Origin: Candidatus Nanopelagicales bacterium
Lineage (GTDB): Bacteria > Actinomycetota > Actinomycetes > S36-B12 > GCA-2699445
Direction of reading: 5' to 3'
NCBI GenBank assembly: GCA_037045355.1
Contig: JBAOHO010000013.1
Coordinates: 186,001 to 250,000, forward strand
Length of the DNA: 64,000 nucleotides
The notes under the pieces are model-generated. The model searched no databases. It had not been told where the DNA came from and saw only the letters and a list, made by a program, of their open reading frames with translations. Positions 47,225-56,305 of this stretch are shown in pieces. The first letter of the stretch is position 1. Every line of letters begins with the position of its first letter. Both the position numbers and the translations under genes were made by a program.

Positions 47225-50200
47225 ATGCAGTTGCTCGACGGGGGATGGGTCTACAGCCCGACGGATCTGGTGGCCCGGATGGACTGCGACCACCGCACGG
47301 CGCTCGACCTCGCGCTGAGAGCGGGCCTGCTGCCGGTGGAGCCCGGTGAAGCGGACGGGATGCATGTGCTGGCCGGCAAGCACGGTGGTGCGCATGAGCG
47401 ACGGGTGCTCGAACTGCTCCGTGCCCGCCACGAAACAGTCGTCGAGATCGACCAGCCGGCCAACTCCCGCGCAGCCTTACGGGCAGCGGCTGCCCAGACC
47501 GCCGAGGCTCTCGCTGCCGGCGTCGATGTCGTGTTCCAGGCGACGTTCTTCGATGAGCACTTCCGCGGGCACGCCGACTTCGTGATCCGTGGCGCCGACG
47601 GGTACGAGGTCTACGACACCAAACTCGCGCGCAGCGCCAAGCCGGGTGCGCTGCTGCAGCTCGCGGCGTACAGCGAGCAACTCGAGCGTCTGGGATATCC
47701 CTTGCCGCGGCAGCTGCATGTCTGGTTGGGCAACGACGAGATCGTCAGCCGATCCGTTGACGATGTTCTCCCGGTCTTGCACCGGGTCCGCGCGGACCTG
47801 CTCACCCAGCTCGCAAACGGTCCGGTCATACCGCCTCGCATCTGGGGAGACCGGCGGTCCGCCTGCGGGTCATGTCACTGGTCCGAGGTCTGCGGTCAGG
47901 GCCGCGACGACGACCGGGACCTGTCCCTGGTTGCGGGCATGCGCGGTGACCAAAGCGCCAGACTCCGTGAGGCCGGACTTGTCACCATCGAACAGTTGGG
48001 TGCCGCCCCCGACAGCGCCCGTCCCGACACGATGGGCGTGGCCACGTTCGAACGACTGCGCGCCCAGGCCAGGCTGCAGGTCACGCAGGACGCCACCCGC
48101 ACTTCTGCCGATCCTGTTGGCAAGGTGACCTCGGAGTACTTCTCCTCCGACGGTGTCCGGCTGTTGCCGCGCAGCAGCGTGGGCGACGTCTGGTTCGACA
48201 TGGAAGGTGATCCGTTCGCCGAAGGTGGTGCTGGATTGGAGTACCTGTTCGGGTACGTCACCATCGACCAGGACGGCGAAGACAATCCCTTGTTCACCCC
48301 GATCTGGGCGCACTCCCCGCAGGCGGAGAAGGCCGCGTTCGAGCAGTTCGTCGATGCCATGGAAGCGCGCCTCGCGCACTGGCCCGACATGCACATCTAC
48401 CATTACGCCAACTACGAACGAACGGCCCTCACGCGGCTGGCCGGCCGCCACGGCACGCGCGAGGCCGTCATCGATGAGTGGCTGCGCCATGGTGTGCTGG
48501 TCGACTTGATGAAGGTGTTCAAGGGCAGCTTCCGGATCTCACAGCGGTCGTACTCGATCAAGAAGCTCGAGCCGCTTTACGATCTGGTCCGCACCGAGGA
48601 CATCACCACCGCCGGTGACTCCGTCGTCGACTACGAGGCGTATCTCGAGCTGACGGCAGCGAAGGAACACATCGCGGCTCAAGCCAAACTCGACGCCATC
48701 GGCGAGTACAACGAAGTCGACTGCGTCAGCACCCTCAAACTCGACCGTTGGATGCGAACCCATTTGCAGAGGGCGCGGTCCGGCGAGGCGCCGGCTGAGT
48801 GGGACAGCCGTGCAGCCGTCAGAACCGATGAACGCTCACCTGTGGATGCCGGTGCCGGTGCCGGTGCCGGTGTGGGTGCTGGTGCTGGTGCCGGTGTGGG
48901 TGACAATGCCGGACCTGCCGGGGATGAGCATGGGTCGGATCACGGCCACACCGTGTACGACGCACTGCTCGACGGTGTCCCTGAATCAGCCACCGAGCGC
49001 ACTGCTGAACAACAGGCCCGCGCCATGGTGCACGCGGCGGTGGACTTCTTCGATCGCGAGGCCAAGCCGCAGTGGTGGGAACACTTCGCGCGGTTGGATG
49101 CTCCGGCGGAGGATTGGGAACCAGACCGCGATGTGCTGGTCGTCGACGCCGGAACTGCTGAGCCCTGGGAGGCGAAGCGGTCGAACTACCACCGCACGCT
49201 GCAGGTCACGGTCCGCGAGGGCGACTGGCGCGAGTACCAGCCGGGCGACGAGGTGTACCTGATCTACGACCAGCCCACAGCTGCCATGAAGACCGGCTCG
49301 ACGACGGGGCGCGGATGGACCGAGGCCAAGGTCGAATCGCAACAGGGCAACGTGATCCGCATCAAGCCCGAGCGGGTGCCCATGACGGATGCCCCACCCG
49401 CGGAACTCCCGGCTGCCATCTTCCCGCAGGCCACTGTTCGCAACGGCGCCCTGGTCGAGCAGGTGCGCGCGTTCGCCGACGAGTGGTTGGCACGTGCGCC
49501 GCAGGCTCCCGACTCGGCGGTCACCGATCTGCTCCTGCGCCGGCCACCGCGACTGCACGGTGGTGGCGAGTTGCCGCTTTCCGGAGACGAGACAGCAGAC
49601 ATCACTGCAGCTGTCGAGGCGTTGGATTCGTCGTACCTCGCAGTGCAGGGACCACCCGGTTCGGGTAAGACCTACCAGGCAGCCCAAGTCATCCGATCTC
49701 TGGTGGCCGCAGGGCGCCGTGTCGGCGTGGTCTCGCAGTCGCACAAAGCGGTCGAGAACCTGCTCGACACGGCATTGGCCCTTGGTGTCCCGCCAGATCA
49801 CATCGCCAAGAAGCCCAAGACGGGATTCGGTACGCGCAAGCCGTATCACCACGCCAAGATCGACGATTGGCTCACATTCCACACGGGGGGTGCAGCCGTC
49901 GGAGGCACTGCCTGGACGTTCTGCTCCTCGAGTTTGGCGGATCAGCTCCCGCTGGACCTTCTGATCATCGACGAAGCCGGCCAGTACTCGCTGGGCTACA
50001 CGATTTCGCTGTGGCGGTCCGCGCGGAACATCCTGCTGGTCGGTGATCCGCAACAGTTGCCGCAGGTTTCGCAGGGAACCCACCCCGAGCCCGTCGACGT
50101 CGCTGCTCTCAGCTGGCTGGTCGACGGCGAGCCGGTCCTGCCCGACCGGTTCGGCTATTTCCTCGACCAGACCCGACGGATGCAGTCGGACCTCACCGCG

Positions 50201-50779
50201 GCGGTCTCCCGTCTGTCCTACGACCGGAGACTCGTGTCCCACCCGGATGCCGACAAGCGACTGCTGGAAGATGTGACCCCAGGCGTCCACCCAGTCGCCG
50301 TCGTCCATCGCGATCGCACCGTGCTGGCACCGGAAGAAGTCGACGCTGTTGTGCAGCTCGTTCAGCGTCACGTCGGTGCGACCTGGACGGACGGCCCGGA
50401 CACCCGACCGCTTGCTCAACGCGACGTCATGGTCGTGGCGCCTTACAACGCGCAGGTCGACGCCATCCGGCGCGCTCTGCGATCTGTTGGTCTGACCGAT
50501 GTCCCCGTCGGAACGGTCGACAAGTTCCAAGGGCAGCAGGCGCCCGTGGTGATCGTGTCGATGACCACGTCGTCGCGCGACGACGTGCCCCGTGGCCTCG
50601 GATTCGTGCTCTCCCGCAATCGGCTCAATGTCGCCATCTCGCGTGCGCAGTGGGCGTCGTACGTGGTGTATTCGCCTGCGTTGGCGGATCACTCGCCGAC
50701 GAGTTCACCGGAGTTGGTGCAGTTGGGCGCCTTCCTCGGGGTGGTCGAGGTGATGGGGGAGAAGCCGAATGCTGACTGA
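47225..50779 (+). CDS. TM0106-type RecB-like nuclease fused to RNase-H-like domain and SF1 helicase
   Basis: The 1,184-residue protein starts at ATG 47225 with GGGAGGAAGG upstream. Residues ~1-230 hold a RecB/Cas4-like PD-(D/E)xK nuclease (DFVIRGADGYEVYDTK) with Cys20 and CGSCHWSEVC, the layout of an Fe-S-stapled nuclease. Residues ~315-530 resemble an RNase-H/DEDD exonuclease fold (VWFDMEGDP, YHYANYERTAL, YNEVDC). A Gly/Ala linker (residues 540-555) follows. Residues ~790-1180 are an Upf1-like SF1 helicase: GPPGSGKT, LLIIDEAGQ, VGDPQQLPQV, VGTVDKFQGQQ and NRLNVAISRAQ. The build suggests DNA or RNA end processing, repair or defence. It stands alone in its direction. Confidence 0.87.
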   Translation: MQLLDGGWVYSPTDLVARMDCDHRTALDLALRAGLLPVEPGEADGMHVLAGKHGGAHERRVLELLRARHETVVEIDQPANSRAALRAAAAQTAEALAAGVDVVFQATFFDEHFRGHADFVIRGADGYEVYDTKLARSAKPGALLQLAAYSEQLERLGYPLPRQLHVWLGNDEIVSRSVDDVLPVLHRVRADLLTQLANGPVIPPRIWGDRRSACGSCHWSEVCGQGRDDDRDLSLVAGMRGDQSARLREAGLVTIEQLGAAPDSARPDTMGVATFERLRAQARLQVTQDATRTSADPVGKVTSEYFSSDGVRLLPRSSVGDVWFDMEGDPFAEGGAGLEYLFGYVTIDQDGEDNPLFTPIWAHSPQAEKAAFEQFVDAMEARLAHWPDMHIYHYANYERTALTRLAGRHGTREAVIDEWLRHGVLVDLMKVFKGSFRISQRSYSIKKLEPLYDLVRTEDITTAGDSVVDYEAYLELTAAKEHIAAQAKLDAIGEYNEVDCVSTLKLDRWMRTHLQRARSGEAPAEWDSRAAVRTDERSPVDAGAGAGAGVGAGAGAGVGDNAGPAGDEHGSDHGHTVYDALLDGVPESATERTAEQQARAMVHAAVDFFDREAKPQWWEHFARLDAPAEDWEPDRDVLVVDAGTAEPWEAKRSNYHRTLQVTVREGDWREYQPGDEVYLIYDQPTAAMKTGSTTGRGWTEAKVESQQGNVIRIKPERVPMTDAPPAELPAAIFPQATVRNGALVEQVRAFADEWLARAPQAPDSAVTDLLLRRPPRLHGGGELPLSGDETADITAAVEALDSSYLAVQGPPGSGKTYQAAQVIRSLVAAGRRVGVVSQSHKAVENLLDTALALGVPPDHIAKKPKTGFGTRKPYHHAKIDDWLTFHTGGAAVGGTAWTFCSSSLADQLPLDLLIIDEAGQYSLGYTISLWRSARNILLVGDPQQLPQVSQGTHPEPVDVAALSWLVDGEPVLPDRFGYFLDQTRRMQSDLTAAVSRLSYDRRLVSHPDADKRLLEDVTPGVHPVAVVHRDRTVLAPEEVDAVVQLVQRHVGATWTDGPDTRPLAQRDVMVVAPYNAQVDAIRRALRSVGLTDVPVGTVDKFQGQQAPVVIVSMTTSSRDDVPRGLGFVLSRNRLNVAISRAQWASYVVYSPALADHSPTSSPELVQLGAFLGVVEVMGEKPNAD

Positions 50780-50889
50780 CCCGTGTGACCAAGGTCCCGA
50801 CTTCGGGGGTGATCCGGCACGGTCACCCGGCTGTGGGGTGAATCAGTCGTGCTTCGGACCTAGCGTGGGATCGAGATCGGGAGGACCTG

Positions 50890-53445
50890 ATGCGACGTTT
50901 GCTGCTCATTGTCGTTTCCCTGGCGGTCGTGTTCGCGACGGCCATGGCGCCCGGTGCATCGGCCGGAGAGCCTGATCCGCCCCAGGTCGATGCAGCCGGG
51001 ACGATCAGCCCGACGGTCGTGCCGCAGTTACAGGTCTCGGTCGAGGTCTTCCAGGGCATCGTGGACTCGGTGACCCCCCAGCCGGAGACGAGCGCATCAG
51101 CGCTTCAGCCTTCGCCGAAGGCTTCGCTGCGGGAAGGCCGCCGCGGCGAAGTGACCGAGTCGGGTTTCGACGTCGATCCCATCGGTTGGGCGTTGAGCGC
51201 GATCGGCATCGCTGTCACCGCTGCAACCTCAGCGGAGGAGATGCAGGAGTTGCAGCAGATCAGTCAACAACTGACCCAGGTCCAGCAGACGCTGACCCAG
51301 ATCCAGGCGCAACTCACTCAGATCAGCAACCAGATCGCCGCGCTCTCCGCGCAGCTCGCCGCCACCAACTGCTCGGTGCAGACCCAGGCCGCGACCTCAG
51401 CGCTGGCCAACGTGCAAAGTGCCGCGCAGTCCTACCTCGGATACGTCGAGCAAGCGGCGACTGCGACTGATCCGACGCAGACGCCGTCCGTCCAGATCAT
51501 GAAGGAGTGGGCGCTCAACTACACGCTCGGCGAGACGTCGCTGCAGGAGAGTCTCAACGACATCAGCGACGTCGTGACCGGTTCCACGTCGGACGGATCC
51601 CTCCAGGCGTGTGCACAGGCTCTGTATTCCACTACGCCGTCGAATCCGGCCCTCGGGTACGAGAACACCTACTACAGCAACCTCTACCTGTATGTCTCGT
51701 ACTGGTACCAGGCCCAGGTCATCGCGCTCGGCCTCTACGTAGAGGCTCAGCATCTGCTGGCCATGGACGCGGCCGGCAATGCGAGTTCCCTGCAGGCCAC
51801 CGATCCCCAGGTGATCTGCGACAACCCCGTCAACTCGACAGTCACCTCCTACTGCAATGCCGCGGCGCAGCAGGTGGGAGACACCTACAGCGACATCAGC
51901 AAGCAGTTGTCCAAAGCGGGAGCCCCTTACATCTGGGGGACCGGCGGTCAGGTGTCAGCGCCATCCTCGGCCATCAATCAAGGCCCGGGCAACTACGCCT
52001 GGCTGCTGGACATCAACCAGTTCCAGGCGGGCAATTGCGCGCAGCCGCTGTCCTCCGCCCCCTCCTACGGCAAACCGTGCGGCGGAACCGTCGGGACCAC
52101 GACCACGTTCGGCAACTCGACCTTCGGCAACTACACATGGGGCTCGTACTCGACGTGGCAGCCGGCCCCGTCGAAGGCGTGGTACGGCGTGCTCGCAGCC
52201 GCGACACAGCAGTTGGGCACCTACGCACAGGCCATGGTCGCGACCGGATTCGGCAACCAGAACCTCGCCGGAAGCGGTGTCTCGAACCTGATCATCTTGA
52301 CGGGTGAGAGCACCACGAGCACACCGTCGTCGTTGAACCAGCAGGACTTCCAGAACAGCGTCACCGGCTTGTGCGTGATGGACACGAGCTTCTACTCCGC
52401 GTACCCTAACGCGAACCTGAAGCTGCCGCTGTGCGACAGCCAGGGCGGAACGGCGTTGGGCAGTCTGATCTCCAACTACGACAGCAGCTACAAGTCCAAC
52501 GGCTACCTCGGTCAGTGGTCCAACCCGACCTCCGCGCCCTATTCACCGTCGAACGCCGGCTACTACACCGCCAGTGCCCCTGGCTGCGGAAAAGAGTTGG
52601 CATGGGGCCAGATGAACGCACCGGGATGGATGTCGGCGACGCAGCTGTGGTTGGACTGCGAGATCACGCAGTACCCGCAGTACAAACCCACCGCTCAGTA
52701 CCGCTGGCCGGTCCTGCCGATCACGTCGTCGATGTGCACCAACTCGATGACCACGGCGACCGATGGCGGCGCGTACACGATGTGCGGCGCGGACTTCCAG
52801 GCCTGGCTCGCGGCCAACCTGCCCACTCCGCCGCCGAATAGTTCGCCGCCCACCGCAGTCTGGGCCGAACACTCTGCCCAAGGCGCGGCAGTCAGTTGGC
52901 AGCCACCCAAGGGATCCCCCGCACCGTCGAGCTATGTCCTTCAGTCTCGACGCAACAATGGGAACTGGCGCACGGTCACTGAGCCGATGACCTCCTCCGA
53001 TGTCGACGCCCAGTCAGCCGGGGCCACGCACTCCACGAAGGTGAAGGGTCTGAAACGCGGGAACTACTCGTTCCGCGTCGCCTCGGCCTGGGTGGGAGGA
53101 CGCAGCGACTGGCGCAAGTCCGAGCGTAGGGAATTCGTGCCCGGCGGCAAGTACTCCTCGCGGTACTACACGTTCCGGAAGTCGGGGAAGGTCCGGGTCG
53201 CGGAGGCCTTCAGTGACGGGCGCGTGTATTGGGTAGCGAAGAAGCGCACCGGCTTCGGGTGGCTCGACAACAAGCGCATCAAGGGTCATTGGGCCAAGAA
53301 CCCGGTCAACTGGGCGGGGTCCTGGAAGCAGCGCTCGAGCGGATCGTGGCGCAACCTGGCCTGGGACGGTTGGCGGCGCGCCGATGGCCCGGCCCGGAGT
53401 CGCGCCGGCATGCCGTTGAAGAATCGGCCCCTGCCCACCAGTTGA
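50890..53445 (+). CDS. Large secreted coiled-coil protein with C-terminal Fn3-like domain, unknown
   Basis: The 851-residue protein starts at ATG 50890 after GGGAGG and has a signal peptide cleaved near GASAG. A hydrophobic helix (IGWALSAIGIAVTAATSA, residues ~98-115) is followed by a Gln-rich heptad coiled coil (LQQISQQLTQVQQTLTQIQAQL...) to ~160. A long Ser/Thr/Tyr/Asn-rich region with scattered cysteines (likely disulfides) runs to ~640. A Fn3-like unit (PPTAVWAEHSAQGAAVSWQPP...YSFRVASAW) and a basic Trp-rich tail finish it. A hydrophobic helix plus coiled coil in a secreted protein recalls pore-forming or contact-dependent toxins, but no family was recognised. Confidence 0.72.
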   Translation: MRRLLLIVVSLAVVFATAMAPGASAGEPDPPQVDAAGTISPTVVPQLQVSVEVFQGIVDSVTPQPETSASALQPSPKASLREGRRGEVTESGFDVDPIGWALSAIGIAVTAATSAEEMQELQQISQQLTQVQQTLTQIQAQLTQISNQIAALSAQLAATNCSVQTQAATSALANVQSAAQSYLGYVEQAATATDPTQTPSVQIMKEWALNYTLGETSLQESLNDISDVVTGSTSDGSLQACAQALYSTTPSNPALGYENTYYSNLYLYVSYWYQAQVIALGLYVEAQHLLAMDAAGNASSLQATDPQVICDNPVNSTVTSYCNAAAQQVGDTYSDISKQLSKAGAPYIWGTGGQVSAPSSAINQGPGNYAWLLDINQFQAGNCAQPLSSAPSYGKPCGGTVGTTTTFGNSTFGNYTWGSYSTWQPAPSKAWYGVLAAATQQLGTYAQAMVATGFGNQNLAGSGVSNLIILTGESTTSTPSSLNQQDFQNSVTGLCVMDTSFYSAYPNANLKLPLCDSQGGTALGSLISNYDSSYKSNGYLGQWSNPTSAPYSPSNAGYYTASAPGCGKELAWGQMNAPGWMSATQLWLDCEITQYPQYKPTAQYRWPVLPITSSMCTNSMTTATDGGAYTMCGADFQAWLAANLPTPPPNSSPPTAVWAEHSAQGAAVSWQPPKGSPAPSSYVLQSRRNNGNWRTVTEPMTSSDVDAQSAGATHSTKVKGLKRGNYSFRVASAWVGGRSDWRKSERREFVPGGKYSSRYYTFRKSGKVRVAEAFSDGRVYWVAKKRTGFGWLDNKRIKGHWAKNPVNWAGSWKQRSSGSWRNLAWDGWRRADGPARSRAGMPLKNRPLPTS

Positions 53446-53514
53446 GCCAACGCGTCCGCGCCTGTTGAGTCAGCCCACCGGCGTAACTGTGTGATGTGGG
53501 GTGATGGCCGTGGC

Positions 53515-53652
53515 TCAGTTGCCGCCGGCCAGGTTGGCCTGGGGCACCACGGGCTCGCCACACATGGGGCATTGGATCTCGTCCACGATGTCAGCGACGA
53601 CGGTGCCGTCCCACCCGCAGTACTCACACGCGACGTCGATCGGGACGGCCAT
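53515..53652 (-). CDS. 45-residue zinc-ribbon protein
   Basis: A short minus-strand frame from ATG 53652 encodes MAVPIDVACEYCGWDGTVVA, a middle ADIVDEIQ, then CPMCGEPVVPQANLAGGN and a stop at 53515-53517. The two CxxC knuckles 20 residues apart form a rubredoxin/zinc-ribbon unit. Such mini proteins bind zinc and may act in protein or nucleic-acid contacts; nothing specific can be said. It is divergent from the DUF427 gene at 53767. Confidence 0.72.
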   Translation of the reverse strand: MAVPIDVACEYCGWDGTVVADIVDEIQCPMCGEPVVPQANLAGGN

Positions 53653-53766
53653 GCCGGGACTCTACTCGGACAGTTCCTGGTCTGGTCGCCAACGCTATCG
53701 CCACCACCGAGCGCAACTCGATGTCACTGAAGTGCGGCCCCGCGACCGACACTCCACACTGCCCTC

Positions 53767-54261
53767 ATGAGACCAAAGCCTGATGCTCCCCTTCCGGGGC
53801 AGGAGTCCGTTTGGCGCTTCCCCCGGCCCCCTGCCGTGCGTCCGGCGGACGCGCGGGTCCGCGTCGTCCACGAGGGCATTGTCGTCGCCGACTCGCTGTC
53901 GGCGGTGATGATCTGCGAGACCGCTCACGCACCCGCCTACTACGTGCCCCAGCCGGACCTCTTGGCCGGTTCCGTGGTGCCCAACGGCCGTTCGTCCTGG
54001 TGCGAGTTCAAGGGGCGCGCCGAGTACGGCGACCTGCACGTCGGGGCAGTGGTGGTGCGTGACGCGGGCTGGTGGTACCCGGACCCGAACCCCGGCTACG
54101 TCGACATCCGCGATGCCGTGTGTTTCTACCCGCAGAAGGTTGACCTGTGCGAGGTCGACGGTGAAGCGGTGACCCCGCTGGCCGGCTCCTTCTACGGGGA
54201 TTGGCCGACCTCTCGGTTCGCCGGTCCCTTCAAGGGGGGCCCGGGTACCGAAGGCTGGTAA
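53767..54261 (+). CDS. DUF427-domain protein
   Basis: The 164-residue protein has the DUF427 pattern: RVRVVHEGIVVADSLSAVMICETAHAPAYYVPQPDL, then SSWCEFKGRAEYGDLHVG and DAVCFYPQKVDLCEVDGEAVTPLAGSFYGDW. The family is small, single-domain, cytoplasmic and of unknown biochemical function. The start is ATG 53767. It is convergent with the MerR gene. Confidence 0.88.
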   Translation: MRPKPDAPLPGQESVWRFPRPPAVRPADARVRVVHEGIVVADSLSAVMICETAHAPAYYVPQPDLLAGSVVPNGRSSWCEFKGRAEYGDLHVGAVVVRDAGWWYPDPNPGYVDIRDAVCFYPQKVDLCEVDGEAVTPLAGSFYGDWPTSRFAGPFKGGPGTEGW

Positions 54262-54294
54262 CGAGTTGCCGATCGGTGTGAGGCGCGAGGTCTA

Positions 54295-55041
54295 CTACAG
54301 TCGCTGCGCCGCGAAGGCTGTCATGGCAGCGCGGACGAACTGCGCGCCTTCGGGTCCGCCGTAGTTGGCGGCGAAGCGGTCGTCAGCCACGTACATCTCG
54401 CCCAGTCCGGTGAACTGTTCCGCGCTCGGTCGGCGTCCCTGCCAACCGGTCGCCACCCACTCGTAGTGCCGCTCAACCGTTTGCTGCACCTGCGGATGGT
54501 CCGGTTCCAGCCCGGCGGTACGGGCTGCCGCGTACTCCGCAGCGATCTCGCGGTGGGTCCGGCCGAAGTCGTCTCGTTCGCTGTCGGACAATTGCGTCCA
54601 CCAGCGGTCGCCCTGCTCCCATGCCTTCTTGCCCCAGCGTTCCTCAGCCTCGTGCTGGTACTTCCGGTGGTCGAAGCCGTCGAACATCTCCTCGGCCACG
54701 AGTGGCCTCCCGTCCTCGATTCTCGCGATGGTGCGCTCGATGCTCGTCGCCTGGCGCGCCAGCCGTCGTTGCTCGGCCTGCAGCCAGTTCCGGTGCTGGT
54801 TCAGGGCCGTGACATCGTCCACGTCGCCGGCCAGAATCTCACCGACAGCGACGACGCCGAGTCCGAGCTCGCGCAACAGCAGAATGCGTTGCAGGCGCCG
54901 GAGTCCCGTGTCGTCGTAGTACCGCATCCCGTTGCTGCCGAGTCGGCTGGGTGACAGCAGTCCGACGTGGTCGTAGTGCCGCAGGGTCCGGCTGGTCACC
55001 CCGCTGATGCGGGCCACCTGCTGGATGCTCCACTCCGTCAC
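54295..55041 (-). CDS. MerR-family regulator with TipAS-type ligand domain
   Basis: The 248-residue protein starts at ATG 55041. The MerR winged helix is WSIQQVARISGVTSRTLRHYDHVGLLSPSRLGSNGMRYYDD, followed by the dimer helix. The C-terminal half (EMFDGFDHRKYQHEAEERWG...WWTQLSDSERDDF...YEWVATGWQGRRPSAEQFTGLGEMYVADDRFAANYGG) is the globin-like TipAS domain that binds thiopeptide-like or other drugs. Activation of a stress or efflux gene elsewhere is likely; no obvious target is adjacent. Confidence 0.92.
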   Translation of the reverse strand: MTEWSIQQVARISGVTSRTLRHYDHVGLLSPSRLGSNGMRYYDDTGLRRLQRILLLRELGLGVVAVGEILAGDVDDVTALNQHRNWLQAEQRRLARQATSIERTIARIEDGRPLVAEEMFDGFDHRKYQHEAEERWGKKAWEQGDRWWTQLSDSERDDFGRTHREIAAEYAAARTAGLEPDHPQVQQTVERHYEWVATGWQGRRPSAEQFTGLGEMYVADDRFAANYGGPEGAQFVRAAMTAFAAQRL

Positions 55042-55249
55042 GATGCCAACGGTATGGGTTGACGCAGCGTCAATGTCAAGGGCGGGAGTTCCAGTATCGG
55101 GGGAGTCGGTAGGTTCCGGTCAGCTGAGTTCCGGTGAGCCTGAAACCCAATCAGCACCGTCGGAGGACTCGCGAGACCGATCTTGTGGGGGCTCCGCGCT
55201 GGGGCTCGGTGCGGTCGCCGGGTTCGCTCCCGCCGACAGCCTCAGTGGG

Positions 55250-56305
55250 TCAGACCAGGCCGTGATGAGTGAGGAGTTCGCGGGCCTTGCGAGCAGTCGC
55301 GGTCCGGTAGTCGGCGAAATCCGATCGATTCATCAGGGCGATGTCCTCGACCAAGATCGCACCAGGACCCAGTCGGAACATCAGCATCGCGAGGCGATCC
55401 TCGAACGGCTGCTGCAACGTCACCAGCACTTCCGCCCCGGGAGCGCGGGTCGTTCGTTTCGGCGGCACCTCGATGTCCGCGGTGAGCGCTTCGAAGGACG
55501 GGTTGGCGTCCTCCGGGATGACGATCCGGAACGTGACTGTCTGCCGGTTCCTGCGGATGAGTCGGTCCTTGTCGCGCGGTTCCTCGAACGTCTCGTCCAG
55601 CAACTGCGGGTCGGAGATGTTGCGGACCAGGTACGTCCTGATCCGCCCGTTGTCCGCCACCGGCCCGGCATCCAACTCGTAGCCCAGATGTGTATGGCGC
55701 AGCACGTATGGGTCAACGACCCGCGTGCTTGTTCCGGGCTCCCATTCGCGGCTGTAGGTGAACCGGAGCTTCCGTTGCTCCACGATCGCGCGCCTGATCA
55801 TGGGCAGAGTCGGCGACGTCGGGAACGTCTGTCCGGCCGTGGACATCTCCGGCACCCACTTCACGCGCAGGACGTCGATCGCGGAACGCAGATCCTCGTT
55901 CTCGGGCTCCTGGGCCATCAGGTGATCGGCGTAGATCAGCAACTCGACGATCTGGGAGACCTCCAGCATCACGCCGAACGGATCGGTCGCACTGATGTCC
56001 CGATCCAGTGCCACCCACACCGCCGACTCCATGTCGGGGGCTTCATGGTCGAAGAACCAGTCATCCCTCGAGATCCCATCCCAGTTCGGAGGCGGCGCTT
56101 CGCGGGCCAAGAGCAATGGGCTGACGCCCGACTCGTCGACCAGGAACTGGCCGTCGTGGTAGCTGGCCAGGTTCTGGCGGGTGTCGTACACGTCCATGCC
56201 CAACACCTTGGCGAGGTCGTCGATCGACAACCCATCCGGATGCAGCGTCAGAACCTGCAGTGCCTCGGCCGACTTCGCGAGACGGTCGGCGTACTTGGCG
56301 GTCAT
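55250..56305 (-). CDS. WYL-domain transcriptional regulator, second of a pair (PafC-like)
   Basis: The 351-residue protein starts at ATG 56305, overlapping the upstream WYL gene's stop (ATGA). It has an N-terminal winged helix (DRLAKSAEALQVLTLHPDGLSIDDLAKVLGMDVYDTRQNLASY) and a WYL domain in the second half (IVEQRKLRFTYSREWEPGTSTRVVDPYVLRHTHLGYELDAG). PafB/PafC pairs activate the DNA-damage response in actinobacteria by sensing single-stranded nucleic acid. The usual pafA/tat neighbours are absent here, so this is a PafBC-like pair rather than a certain PafBC. Confidence 0.83.
   Translation of the reverse strand: MTAKYADRLAKSAEALQVLTLHPDGLSIDDLAKVLGMDVYDTRQNLASYHDGQFLVDESGVSPLLLAREAPPPNWDGISRDDWFFDHEAPDMESAVWVALDRDISATDPFGVMLEVSQIVELLIYADHLMAQEPENEDLRSAIDVLRVKWVPEMSTAGQTFPTSPTLPMIRRAIVEQRKLRFTYSREWEPGTSTRVVDPYVLRHTHLGYELDAGPVADNGRIRTYLVRNISDPQLLDETFEEPRDKDRLIRRNRQTVTFRIVIPEDANPSFEALTADIEVPPKRTTRAPGAEVLVTLQQPFEDRLAMLMFRLGPGAILVEDIALMNRSDFADYRTATARKARELLTHHGLV

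Noticed and set aside
48986..50692. A 568-codon minus-strand frame opposite the helicase
   Set aside because: It is antisense to conserved helicase motifs and has no recognisable protein features.
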